16,931 nt of DNA, from contig CAYMJV010000067.1 of assembly GCA_964390545.1 (NCBI GenBank), positions 1-16,931 on the forward strand, given 5' to 3'. Under the pieces are notes generated by a model. The model saw only the letters and a list, made by a program, of their open reading frames with translations. It had not been told where the DNA came from and did no database searches. This DNA is from CAYMJV01 sp964390545. GTDB taxonomy: Bacteria > Desulfobacterota > BSN033 > UBA1163. Positions 7,376 through 13,678 of the stretch are shown piece after piece. A program made the position numbers and the translations under genes. Numbering within the stretch: position 1 is the stretch's first letter; each line of letters opens with the position of its first letter.

Positions 7376-8259
7376 CGGCGACTGTCGACAAAGGGTGACC
7401 CCAGGATTCCTTTCGGTCTGAAGTATAAAATGAGTAACAGGATGGCAAAGGCCACCCCATCCTTGTAACCAGCGGGAATGAAAGCGACGCTCAAGGCTTC
7501 CAAAATGCCCAAGGCGAAACCTCCCAGAATGGCACCGGTATTCTTTCCCCATCCCCCCAGGACCGCTGCAATGAATCCCTTCAGGCCCAAAATGGTCCCA
7601 GAGTTATAACTGGTGAAGAAGATGGGCGTGATCAGAATTCCTGCAATCGCTCCTGTGCCCGCACTCACTCCAAAGGCTAGAAAGACCATTCGGTTTCTTG
7701 AGATCCCCACAAGATCAGCACCCAGAGGATCGGTGGAACTTGCTTCCATCGCCTTTCCTAAAAAGGTTCGGTGGGAAAGGAGGTAGAGAAGGACCAGGAG
7801 GAGAAAGGTTGCCCCCAGGACCCAGAGACTCTGGGGTAGAAGGAAGACACCTAAGAATTGAAAAGGTTGTTGGCCGGAGAAGGGAGGGAGGGTTTTAGGC
7901 AGGGTTCCAAAAAGGAAACCACTCGTATTGCTCAGAAAGATGGAAGCTCCGAGCGTGGCAATGAGAGGAATAAGCATCGGGGCCTTTCTCAAAGGATAGA
8001 TGACGGAGAGGTACATCAAGAAGCCAACCATGACGACAATCCCAATTGCCATCAAGGCAGCCAGGGGATAAGATGGGCCTAAATTCTTCAGCAGGAAGAA
8101 AGTGAGGACTCCGCCCAACATGACAAACTCTCCCTGGGCAAAGTTGATAATCTGAGAGGCTCTCGTAATGGTGACGAAACTTAAAGCCACCAGAGCATAG
8201 ATCGCCCCCACGGTAATACCCGAAGCAAGAAGTTGTGGAAGATAGGTCCAAAAGGTCAT
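7369..8259 (-). CDS. livH: Branched-chain amino acid-type ABC transporter permease LivH
   Basis: The second membrane subunit of the importer, 296 residues with about eight hydrophobic segments. The N-terminal pattern LPQLLASGITVGAIYALVAL and the signature INFAQGEFVMLGG (38-50) match LivH. The ATG at 8259 gives the usual N-terminal length. The frame also stays open upstream to a TTG at 8319, but those 20 codons lie inside the CAAAT-word repeat and are probably fortuitous. No Shine-Dalgarno sequence precedes the ATG, because the repeat ends only a few bases upstream and supplies the leader sequence. livH is thus separated from livK by repeat DNA while being tightly coupled to livM downstream. 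Confidence 0.93.
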   Translation of the reverse strand: MTFWTYLPQLLASGITVGAIYALVALSFVTITRASQIINFAQGEFVMLGGVLTFFLLKNLGPSYPLAALMAIGIVVMVGFLMYLSVIYPLRKAPMLIPLIATLGASIFLSNTSGFLFGTLPKTLPPFSGQQPFQFLGVFLLPQSLWVLGATFLLLVLLYLLSHRTFLGKAMEASSTDPLGADLVGISRNRMVFLAFGVSAGTGAIAGILITPIFFTSYNSGTILGLKGFIAAVLGGWGKNTGAILGGFALGILEALSVAFIPAGYKDGVAFAILLLILYFRPKGILGSPFVDSRRW

Positions 8260-8267
8260 GTTGAGAA

Positions 8268-8550
8268 TGTCAAATGTCAAAGCCCAAATTCCAAATAAAA
8301 TCCAAAGTTCAAATATCAAAGTGTCTAAAGCGAACTGAAGTGAGGTAAAGTGCCTAAAGTAAACCCCGTTAGAAAGGACGTGGCTTTGCTCTCGCCCTTT
8401 CTGTGAGGGATCGAAGTTCCAATTATATTATCCCCGCCATGAATGGCTGGGCTTTCTAATGGGGTAAATTAAGTCATATGATGGATCTTAACTACTTATA
8501 CTTATAGCATTTGGATTTTGACATTCATTTGGCATTTGAACTTTGACATT
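8268..8550. repeat. Repeat block between livK and livH
   Basis: This block fills the 308-base gap. Its outer parts (8270-8320 and 8508-8550) are CAAAT-type words in opposite orientations and share exact words with 121-238 (TCAAATGTCAAAGC; CATTTGAACTTTGACATT). Inside lies a second inverted repeat: CCCCGTTAGAAAG (8364-8376) against CTTTCTAATGGGG (8452-8464), one mismatch, enclosing the small hairpin GCCAT-GA-ATGGC (8436-8447). No coding frame or clear promoter is seen. As the transcript passes through, the block may act as a stable intercistronic structure that keeps livK mRNA more abundant than livHMGF, a known pattern for binding-protein genes. Confidence 0.65.
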
Positions 8551-8567
8551 ATGGAATTATGTGTTTT

Positions 8568-9764
8568 TTATTCGTATCCGGTGAGCTTCAACCGTTTGAA
8601 TTTGCCTCCTTCGATCCTGATAAAGACCATGTCCTTCTTACTCAAACCATCATGATCCGTCGGACTGTAGGTATAGACTCCATGACAACTCTTTAACCCT
8701 TTCGTATTCTCCAGAGCATCCCTAAATTTGGCCCGTGTGACATTTCCCTGAACCCGCTTCATGGCATCATAGATAAGTCCTATTGCATCATGAGCATGGC
8801 CAGCAATTTGGTCGATCCCCATATTATATCGAGCCTTCATCCGCTTATCGAAATCAGTAACGACAGGGCGCACCGGATCATTCTCGTCAAGTTCATCGGG
8901 GACGACCGGCTTCCCAGCACCAAACTCCACCCCTTCCATCGCCTCTCCACCCAGGGCAATGATGAAACCGAACCCAAAGGCATGAGTTCCCATGATCGGT
9001 ATCTTCATCCCAAGGGCCCGCATGTTCTTGCAGATAATAGGACCTGGAGGACCTCCGGTGGAGGCGTAGAGCGCATCCACCTTCTCCTGTTCAATGACCG
9101 GTTTCAGCTTGATGAGCTGAGGAGTCATGTCGATGTCAGTCGGCTTGTGGGTCTCTTTTGCGATGATGACCTTCAGCCCCTTTTCTTCCCCAAATCGCTT
9201 GTAATATTCGGCGAGGCTCTGGGCCAAGGGCCATGCCCCATGGAAGACCATCACCTTTTTATATTTTCTGGCCAGGGATAGGTCGACCAACTTTTGAGAA
9301 ACGATGATATCACTTTGGGCAATGTTGAAGGCCCACTTTTGCTTCAAACCTCGGACCATGGGATTGGAGGGGCAGATGATGATATTGGTGATCTTCTCCC
9401 TTTCTGCGATCGCCCGGGTCGTTGCCTGTAAATTGTCCTCGAAGGGACCTATGACCACCAGGGTGTCCTTATCCCTGGTGAACTTGGTCATGTTGGCTGC
9501 GGCCCTCCCCAGGTCAAATCCATTGTCTTCGTAGACCAGCTTGAGTGGGTGACCGTCAATCCCGCCCATGCTATTCATTCTCGCTACTTCCATGTCCATA
9601 GCCATCTTAACAATCTTGGTCACTTCTCCCCAAGGGCCGGTGAGTTCGAGGTTAATGCCAATCTTGTAGGGAGATTTCTCGGCCGGGGACGAAGGGTTAA
9701 CCCAGGCTATGAAAACTAAAGTCATCAATGATAAGAAACCGATGAAAACTTTTTTCCTTTTCAT
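8568..9764 (-). CDS. livK: Branched-chain amino acid-type ABC transporter binding protein
   Basis: A 398-residue periplasmic ligand-binding protein (Peripla_BP_6, type I fold) for the liv importer. The start at 9764 has an excellent AAGGAGG seven bases upstream, followed by a Sec signal peptide (MKRKKVFIGFLSLMTLVFIA), with cleavage probably near residue 28. The first lobe starts YKIGINLELTGPWGEV, the family opening, and MGGIDGHPLKLVYEDNG is the matching block after it. VVIGPFEDNLQATTRAIAE then replaces the usual ligand-site GP-x-SS pattern, so the serines and threonines that hold amino-acid ligands in classical LivK are not obvious. HAHDAIGLIYDAM near the end is also typical. The ligand may therefore be an aromatic acid or another small carboxylate rather than leucine; this is inference. 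It is first in the operon livK-H-M-G-F. Confidence 0.93.
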   Translation of the reverse strand: MKRKKVFIGFLSLMTLVFIAWVNPSSPAEKSPYKIGINLELTGPWGEVTKIVKMAMDMEVARMNSMGGIDGHPLKLVYEDNGFDLGRAAANMTKFTRDKDTLVVIGPFEDNLQATTRAIAEREKITNIIICPSNPMVRGLKQKWAFNIAQSDIIVSQKLVDLSLARKYKKVMVFHGAWPLAQSLAEYYKRFGEEKGLKVIIAKETHKPTDIDMTPQLIKLKPVIEQEKVDALYASTGGPPGPIICKNMRALGMKIPIMGTHAFGFGFIIALGGEAMEGVEFGAGKPVVPDELDENDPVRPVVTDFDKRMKARYNMGIDQIAGHAHDAIGLIYDAMKRVQGNVTRAKFRDALENTKGLKSCHGVYTYSPTDHDGLSKKDMVFIRIEGGKFKRLKLTGYE

Positions 9765-9807
9765 AGGAAGCCCTCCTTTTCTTCAGGATACTTAGATCAT
9801 CTTAGCC

Positions 9808-9836
9808 AAAATAACACTCTCATCTGAATTTAGCAA
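9808..9836 (-). promoter_or_regulatory. Candidate promoter for the liv operon
   Basis: On the minus strand TTGCTA (9836-9831) and TATTTT (9813-9808) are separated by 17 bases, about 40 bases upstream of the livK ATG. The -35 box is a modest match. The same TATTTT -10 form occurs in the candidate promoters of the hsp20 and YchF-like genes here. Confidence 0.4.
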
Positions 9837-9998
9837 CCTTGAACGGGTGCGGGGAAATTTCAAATATTTTTAGACAGGTTTGGGGTTTAATGTCTCCTCC
9901 GGGGATGCTGGAAATCCCTCGTCTTGAGGGGAAGCAAAATTAAGCGAAATGTGAACAAGGTGAACATGAGCCGACTCTCGAAAGGACGACATCTTCCT

Positions 9999-10074
9999 TG
10001 TCATACTCGCGAAAGCGGGTATCCAGAAGTCTTTTCGATCTTTGTCCTGGATTCCTGCTTCCGCAGGAATGACA
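9999..10074. repeat. Palindromic repeat of the TGTCAT...ATGACA type
   Basis: Two arms (9999-10026 and 10047-10074) are inverted copies at about 22 of 28 positions, and each arm is itself a small hairpin (CTCGCGAAAGCGGG; TTCCTGCTTCCGCAGGAA). The rest of the gap from 9837 to 10170 holds a perfect 7-1-7 palindrome TCGACTTGAAGTCGA (10100-10114), a CCTTCGCC/GGCGAGGG hairpin (10129-10148) and no gene. Repeats of this look are abundant in some deltaproteobacterial genomes. Confidence 0.7.
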
Positions 10075-10170
10075 CAGAAGCGAGAATATCAACCTAATGT
10101 CGACTTGAAGTCGAACAGCTATCGGAACCTTCGCCTTAGAGGCGAGGGTAGTTTAATCTAAAATGAAAAT

Positions 10171-10196
10171 AAAAAAGGCGCCAAGAGGCGCCTTTC
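10171..10196 (-). terminator. Rho-independent terminator of the hsp20 gene
   Basis: Read on the minus strand, GGCGCC-TCTT-GGCGCC forms a perfect six-pair GC stem flanked by A's on one side and followed by TTTTTT. It begins about 20 bases after the hsp20 stop codon. Confidence 0.9.
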
Positions 10197-10214
10197 ATTT
10201 GGATAATTCAATTT

Positions 10215-10694
10215 TCAAAGATCCTGTTGTTGAACCTTGATCTTGACTTCTTTCTTTTTTGCTTCTTCGGATTTTGGAAGGACAACCTTCAAAACCCCAT
10301 TTTTATAAGAGGCATTGATCTTGTCGCTTCGGACCTTATTGGGAAGCCGAATCGACCGGGCGAAGGATCCATAACTTCTCTCGACAAGGTGGTAGTTTTC
10401 TTCTTTCTCCTCTCTTTCCTGTTTTTTCTCACCTTTGATGGTAAGCAGACCGTCGGACAGAGAGATGTCAATGTCCTTCGGCTCTAAGCCCGGAACTTCA
10501 GCTTTCACAACGATCTCATTCTTTGTCTCGGCAACGTCAAGAGAGGGTAACCACTCTCCTCCCTCTTCGCCCCTTAGTGTTCCCCTTTCGAAGAAGGAAT
10601 CCCACATTCGATCCATATCCCTTCTCATCCTCTCAAAATCCCTAAAGGGGGTTATTTCCCTTAAAGGCTTCCATACGGTTAATTCACGTGCCAT
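10215..10694 (-). CDS. Small heat shock protein, Hsp20/alpha-crystallin family
   Basis: A 159-residue ATP-independent cytoplasmic chaperone that holds unfolding proteins in large oligomers. Residues 1-45 are the variable N-terminal arm, with the common MRRDMDRMWDSFF helix. Residues 48-145 are the alpha-crystallin domain, opening with WLPSLDVAETKNEIVVKAEVPG and containing ISLSDGLLTIKGEKK and the NGVLKVVLPK strand. The tail carries VKIKV, a form of the I-x-I/V motif that bridges dimers. The ATG at 10694 has GAGGTG seven bases upstream. The gene stands alone, with its own promoter and terminator, so it is probably monocistronic. The promoter looks sigma-70-like and no clear sigma-32 box or CIRCE element was found; heat regulation is therefore not evident from sequence. 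Confidence 0.95.
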   Translation of the reverse strand: MARELTVWKPLREITPFRDFERMRRDMDRMWDSFFERGTLRGEEGGEWLPSLDVAETKNEIVVKAEVPGLEPKDIDISLSDGLLTIKGEKKQEREEKEENYHLVERSYGSFARSIRLPNKVRSDKINASYKNGVLKVVLPKSEEAKKKEVKIKVQQQDL

Positions 10695-10729
10695 ACGCCT
10701 TCACCTCGCTTTCTTAACTTCCTGACCAA

Positions 10730-10757
10730 AAAATAATCACGGTTTTTGTTTTGTCAA
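10730..10757 (-). promoter_or_regulatory. Promoter of the hsp20 gene
   Basis: On the minus strand a perfect TTGACA (10757-10752) is followed after 16 bases by TATTTT (10735-10730), 35 bases before the ATG. The CCCTTGACA context also resembles a sigma-32 -35 box, but the matching CCCCAT-type -10 is missing. Confidence 0.6.
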
Positions 10758-10794
10758 GGGTGGTGCCGTAGCTGAACGTGCTTGAAATAATTTA

Positions 10795-10900
10795 GAAATT
10801 ATTAACACGAATGTCGCGAATGGCAACGAATAACACGAATTCTAATTATCCACTTTGATCATCATTCGTTGCATTCGTTATCATTCGAGCCATTCGGAAT
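10795..10900. repeat. Inverted repeat built from degenerate CGAATG words
   Basis: Upstream of the SOD gene, words such as CACGAATG, GCGAATGG, AACGAATAAC and CACGAATT (about 10795-10840) are followed by the same words in opposite orientation (CATTCGTT, CATTCGTTATCATTCG, CCATTCGG; about 10862-10899). The architecture copies that of the CAAAT repeats but with a different word. No gene is seen. Confidence 0.6.
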
Positions 10901-10914
10901 TGTAAAGAATTCCC

Positions 10915-10942
10915 TTGAAACTGAGATTTTATTTGTTATGAT
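10915..10942 (+). promoter_or_regulatory. Promoter of the superoxide dismutase gene
   Basis: TTGAAA (10915-10920) and TATGAT (10937-10942) are separated by 16 bases, 34 bases upstream of the SOD start codon. Confidence 0.6.
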
Positions 10943-10976
10943 GAAATTAATATCTTCAGAAAGGAGGAAAGGAAGG

Positions 10977-11555
10977 ATGGCTTACACGGCAAAGGATTAC
11001 GGCAAACTCGTCGGGATGGAAGGGTTCAGCGAGACCCTGCTCAAAAACCATTTTACTCTCTATCAGGGATATGTAACCAATACGAACAAAGTGATGGATA
11101 CCCTCTCTGAAATGGCAAAAGGGGGAAAGATTGGAACCCCTGAATATGCAGAGTTGAAGCGCCGACTGGGGTGGGAGTTCAATGGGATGAGACTCCACGA
11201 ACTCTACTTTGAAAACCTGGGTGGAAAGGGAGCCCTGAATAAAGGAGGGAAACTGGGCAAAAAATTGGCTGAGGAATTTGGAAGTTACGAAAACTGGGAA
11301 GCCGACTTTAAAGGGGTAGGGGCCATGCGGGGCATCGGGTGGGCTATCCTCTATCAAGACAATGTGAGTGGGAGGTTGTTCAACCAATGGATCAACGAGC
11401 ATGATGTGGGCCATCCAGCAGGATGTAATCCGCTATTGATTCTTGATGTCTTCGAGCATGCTTTCATGATCGATTACGGCTTGAAGCGGGCAGATTACAT
11501 TACAGCCTTCTTCAAGAATATCAAATGGGAGGCAGTAGAAGGTCGACTGAAATGA
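10977..11555 (+). CDS. Fe/Mn-family superoxide dismutase, divergent subfamily
   Basis: A 192-residue cytoplasmic enzyme expected to convert superoxide to oxygen and hydrogen peroxide. The ATG at 10977 has a strong AAGGAGG ribosome site; the open frame upstream to 10869 is not needed. Helical hairpin residues LLKNHFTLYQGYVTNTN contain the first metal-ligand candidate H25 and the gateway tyrosine Y32. The second ligand is H74 in FNGMRLHELYF; the third and fourth are D157 and H161 in LILDVFEHAFMIDY. Unusual points are that H25 lies seven residues before the tyrosine instead of the canonical eight, that the usual second histidine pair is absent, and that the tryptophan of DVWEHA is F159. G70 resembles Mn-type enzymes, while H142 (NEHD) suggests a histidine-type second shell, so metal choice is open. 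The family call is firm. Confidence 0.9.
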   Translation: MAYTAKDYGKLVGMEGFSETLLKNHFTLYQGYVTNTNKVMDTLSEMAKGGKIGTPEYAELKRRLGWEFNGMRLHELYFENLGGKGALNKGGKLGKKLAEEFGSYENWEADFKGVGAMRGIGWAILYQDNVSGRLFNQWINEHDVGHPAGCNPLLILDVFEHAFMIDYGLKRADYITAFFKNIKWEAVEGRLK

Positions 11556-11587
11556 CCCTTCCCTGATACAGAACCCTATTGATGGTT

Positions 11588-11618
11588 AAAAGGCGGCCCC
11601 ATGAGCCGCCTTTTTTTG
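11588..11618 (+). terminator. Rho-independent terminator of the SOD gene
   Basis: AGGCGGC and GCCGCCT pair around a seven-base loop (11591-11611), preceded by AAA and followed by TTTTTTT, 33 bases after the SOD stop. Confidence 0.9.
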
Positions 11619-11653
11619 TGTGTTAGGGCGAGATCGTTGAAATCAAATAACAA

Positions 11654-11785
11654 CAGGCTGTTGAAAAACACCCCTTCCGTGTCACCCTGAGCAAAGCGAA
11701 GGGTCTCAAGATCTTGAAAAAGCGAGATTCTTCGCTACGCTCAGAATGACATTCTCTCTTTTTTTTGATTTTCTCAACAGCCTTG
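11654..11785. repeat. Nested palindromic element with CAGGCTGTTGA ends
   Basis: The outer ends CAGGCTGTTGAAAAA (11654-11668) and its inverted counterpart TTTTCTCAACAGCCTTG (11769-11785) enclose a second palindrome whose arms start GTCACCCTGAGC (11681) and end GCTCAGAATGAC (to 11750). The inner arms pair through AGCGAAGGGTCTC and GAGATTCTTCGCT. It fills the gap between the SOD terminator and the DUF1059 gene and holds no convincing gene. Confidence 0.7.
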
Positions 11786-11855
11786 AAATGACTGATGTTG
11801 CCCTTGAATCCTGGAAAATCATAATTATCCTTATATTAAGGAAGGGGGTTATAGC

Positions 11856-12080
11856 ATGGACAAAATGATAAGCTGCAAGGATTTCGGGTCTGAGTGCACT
11901 TTTACGGCTTGCGCGGAGACAGAAATAGAACTCTTTGAACAAGTCCTTGAACATAACCGTACCGTTCACGGCATGACAGAATTCTCCCCAGATTTTTATA
12001 ATAAAGTGCGCGCCTCCATTCAGGAGGGATATTGCGATCTGGAAGATGACCTGTGCAAATACGGAGAGTGCTGCTGCTAG
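11856..12080 (+). CDS. Small cysteine-rich DUF1059 protein
   Basis: A 74-residue protein with the DUF1059 pattern: MISCKDFGSECTFTACAETE (C7, C14, C19), followed by the helix ELFEQVLEHNRTVHGMTEFS with H33 and H38. The family function is unknown, and metal binding by the conserved Cys and His residues is a reasonable guess. After the domain this protein has an extra acidic and cysteine-rich tail, with C60, C67 and a final GECCC (C72-C74), eight cysteines in all. The start at 11856 has a GGGGG/AAGGAAGG-rich ribosome region 8-16 bases upstream and a small CCTTA/TAAGG inverted repeat (11829-11841) just before it. A terminator follows, so the gene is a single unit. It is too short to contain any other recognisable domain. 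Confidence 0.85.
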   Translation: MDKMISCKDFGSECTFTACAETEIELFEQVLEHNRTVHGMTEFSPDFYNKVRASIQEGYCDLEDDLCKYGECCC

Positions 12081-12123
12081 TGGTGTAGCATTGAAATAGG
12101 GGTATAATTAAGAGAGGAAAAAC

Positions 12124-12158
12124 AAAAAGCTAACCTTTCGGTTAGCTTTTCCTTTTTT
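12124..12158 (+). terminator. Rho-independent terminator after the DUF1059 gene
   Basis: AAAAGCTAACC-TTTC-GGTTAGCTTTT forms a perfect eleven-pair stem with a tetraloop, followed by CCTTTTTTT. The A-rich left arm could also let it work in the opposite direction. Confidence 0.88.
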
Positions 12159-12404
12159 TATTGTCTAGAAGCCCGCTTTCCCAAAAGGAGACTTTTAGAT
12201 CTTCTTTTGTTGTGAGTCCCTTTTCAGAAACCCCCGCGGGTTTCTAATGGGTTTGGGGGATCTGCTTTTAGTTCGCCACCTTCGACCGATGAAAACGTAT
12301 TAAGTTTTTTTGAAGTTACGCCATGCGCTATGCTCTATGCGCTTTGCGATTTTCTAAGGAATCTATTTTTCTTGCTTGAGCCACCGGGCAAAATGAGAAC
12401 CCCG
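12159..12404. other. Intergenic stretch with small palindromes, no gene seen
   Basis: The stretch holds a perfect hairpin AGAAACCC-CCGC-GGGTTTCT (12226-12245) followed by AATGGG, so that TTTCTAATGGG recurs exactly as at 8453-8463. It also has a run of the degenerate words ATGCGCTATGC and ATGCGCTTTGCG (about 12322-12349). No ribosome site, promoter or coding frame of note was found. Confidence 0.5.
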
Positions 12405-12452
12405 CCCTCACCCCATCCCTCTCCCCAGCGGGGAGAGGGGAGGGTGAGGGGG
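12405..12452. repeat. 48-base GC-rich palindrome, copy 1
   Basis: CCCTCACCCC...CTCTCCCC-AGC-GGGGAGAG...GGGTGAGGGG folds into a near-perfect 21-22-base hairpin. It is identical along its length to the copy at 13740-13787, and the two lie in the same orientation on either side of the alcohol dehydrogenase gene. No T-run follows, so it does not look like a terminator. Confidence 0.85.
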
Positions 12453-12492
12453 GAATGACAGTACCTCTCTCCCTCATGGAGCGACTGAGGCT

Positions 12493-13596
12493 CTACGCCT
12501 CGCTGATCCGCAGCACGGGCTTGATGGTGTCGCCGCGCTTGGCATCATCAATGGCCTGGTTGATATGGCTGAAGTCATAGAACTTGATGAGGCGGTCAAA
12601 GGGAAACTGTCCTGCCTGGTACAGTTTAATCAGTTTAGGGATAAAATGCTGTGGCACGGCGTCGCCCTCGATGATGCCGAGGGTCTTCCGTCCTTCCGGC
12701 AGAGAGTCTGTGCCGCTCTCGCCGGTAAGAAGTGCCACAACACCATGCGGGTTCAACACGTCAATGGCGAGCTGGTGCATTTTTGGGATGCCGGTGGTTT
12801 CCACCACATAATCAACACCACGACCGGTGATATCAGTGATGCGGGCAGCAACGTCTTGACGGCGATTGTCAATCGTGTGGGTGAGGCCTAACTTCAGGCC
12901 GAGTTTGAGCCGCCAGGGTTTGATGTCGACGCCAATGATCGGGTGGGCGCCTACCAGGCGTGCCGCCATGACCGTCGCCAGGCCGACTGCACCCGTGCCG
13001 AAGACGGCGATGCTTGCCCCCTCCGGAACCTGAAGCGAGTTCATCACAGTGCCAGCTCCCGTCTGCAGGCCACAGCCCAGCGGAGATAGAATCTCCAGAG
13101 ACAAATTTTTCGAAACCTTGACGAGGTTGCGTTCTGTCGCGAGGGAGTGGGTGGCGAACGAAGACTGACCAAAGAAGTGGCCGCGTACGCCGCTCCGATG
13201 TAAAGCATTGCTGCCATCCAACCGCTGGAAACCGAAGTTGGCCTCGTAGAGGTAATTGCAGTGAGCAGGGCGCCCGCTCCGGCATTGGCGGCAGTGGCCA
13301 CAGGACTGATAGGAGAGCACGACATGATCGCCGCGCCTGACACGCTTCACCTTCTTACCCACCCGCTCTACCACGCCCGCACCCTCATGACCTAACACGA
13401 CTGCGTTGTCGGCCTCTTCCCAGCCGTCGACGAAGTCTATATCGGTATGGCAGATGCCCGAGGCGACGAGGCGTACCAGGACTTCGTCGTCCCGCGGACC
13501 TTCCATCTCAAGGGATTCGATCTTCAAAGGGCCCCCTTTTTTGCGCAGAACAGCTGCCTGAATCTTGTACACTTGAACGTCGGGATTATGTTTCAC
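12493..13596 (-). CDS. Zinc-dependent benzyl/aryl-alcohol-type dehydrogenase
   Basis: A 367-residue MDR-superfamily enzyme that oxidises a primary alcohol to its aldehyde with NAD, or runs in reverse. Catalytic zinc ligands are C49 (GICHTD), H70-E71 (GHEGAG) and C175 (GCGLQTGAG). The structural zinc site is C99, C102, C105 and C113. The Rossmann motif GTGAVG lies at 200-205, and D224 (VDIKPW) at the end of the next strand points to NAD rather than NADP. The block FFGQSSFATHSLATERNLVKV and the LGCGLQTGAGTVMNSL block match XylB/AreB-type aryl-alcohol dehydrogenases. The start is a GTG at 13596 with AAAGGAG eight bases upstream. The gene is visibly richer in G and C, with more GCG/CGC codons, than its neighbours and sits between two identical palindromes, which suggests acquisition. 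All catalytic residues are intact. Confidence 0.93.
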   Translation of the reverse strand: MKHNPDVQVYKIQAAVLRKKGGPLKIESLEMEGPRDDEVLVRLVASGICHTDIDFVDGWEEADNAVVLGHEGAGVVERVGKKVKRVRRGDHVVLSYQSCGHCRQCRSGRPAHCNYLYEANFGFQRLDGSNALHRSGVRGHFFGQSSFATHSLATERNLVKVSKNLSLEILSPLGCGLQTGAGTVMNSLQVPEGASIAVFGTGAVGLATVMAARLVGAHPIIGVDIKPWRLKLGLKLGLTHTIDNRRQDVAARITDITGRGVDYVVETTGIPKMHQLAIDVLNPHGVVALLTGESGTDSLPEGRKTLGIIEGDAVPQHFIPKLIKLYQAGQFPFDRLIKFYDFSHINQAIDDAKRGDTIKPVLRISEA

Positions 13597-13678
13597 CGTT
13601 CAGCTCCTTTGTTGCCGATCATTTGTGGCGAGAAGGCCTGCCCCTCGACAGCATTGGTAAAAATGAATTCTACATCTT

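Noticed and set aside
7376..7552. N-terminal extension of LivM
   Set aside because: It is hydrophilic, unlike LivM proteins, and lies within the livH coding region on the same strand in another frame. The ATG at 7375 overlaps the livH stop as expected.
8330..8500. Remnant of an IS200/IS605-type element
   Set aside because: Facing repeats and small hairpins are present, but there is no transposase remnant or recognisable IS end.
8790..9281. 163-residue frame opposite livK
   Set aside because: It is antisense to a well-supported gene, with no ribosome site and no protein-like pattern.
10730..10757. Heat-shock (sigma-32) promoter for hsp20
   Set aside because: Only the -35 half resembles the consensus. 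The -10 is of the sigma-70 type, and no CIRCE inverted repeat is present.
10869..10976. Upstream extension of the SOD frame
   Set aside because: It would lie in the repeat and promoter region, and the ATG at 10977 has a near-perfect ribosome site and the family's normal N-terminus.
12405..12452. Terminator of the alcohol dehydrogenase gene
   Set aside because: The stem is strong but no T-run follows on the minus strand, and an identical copy lies upstream of the gene.
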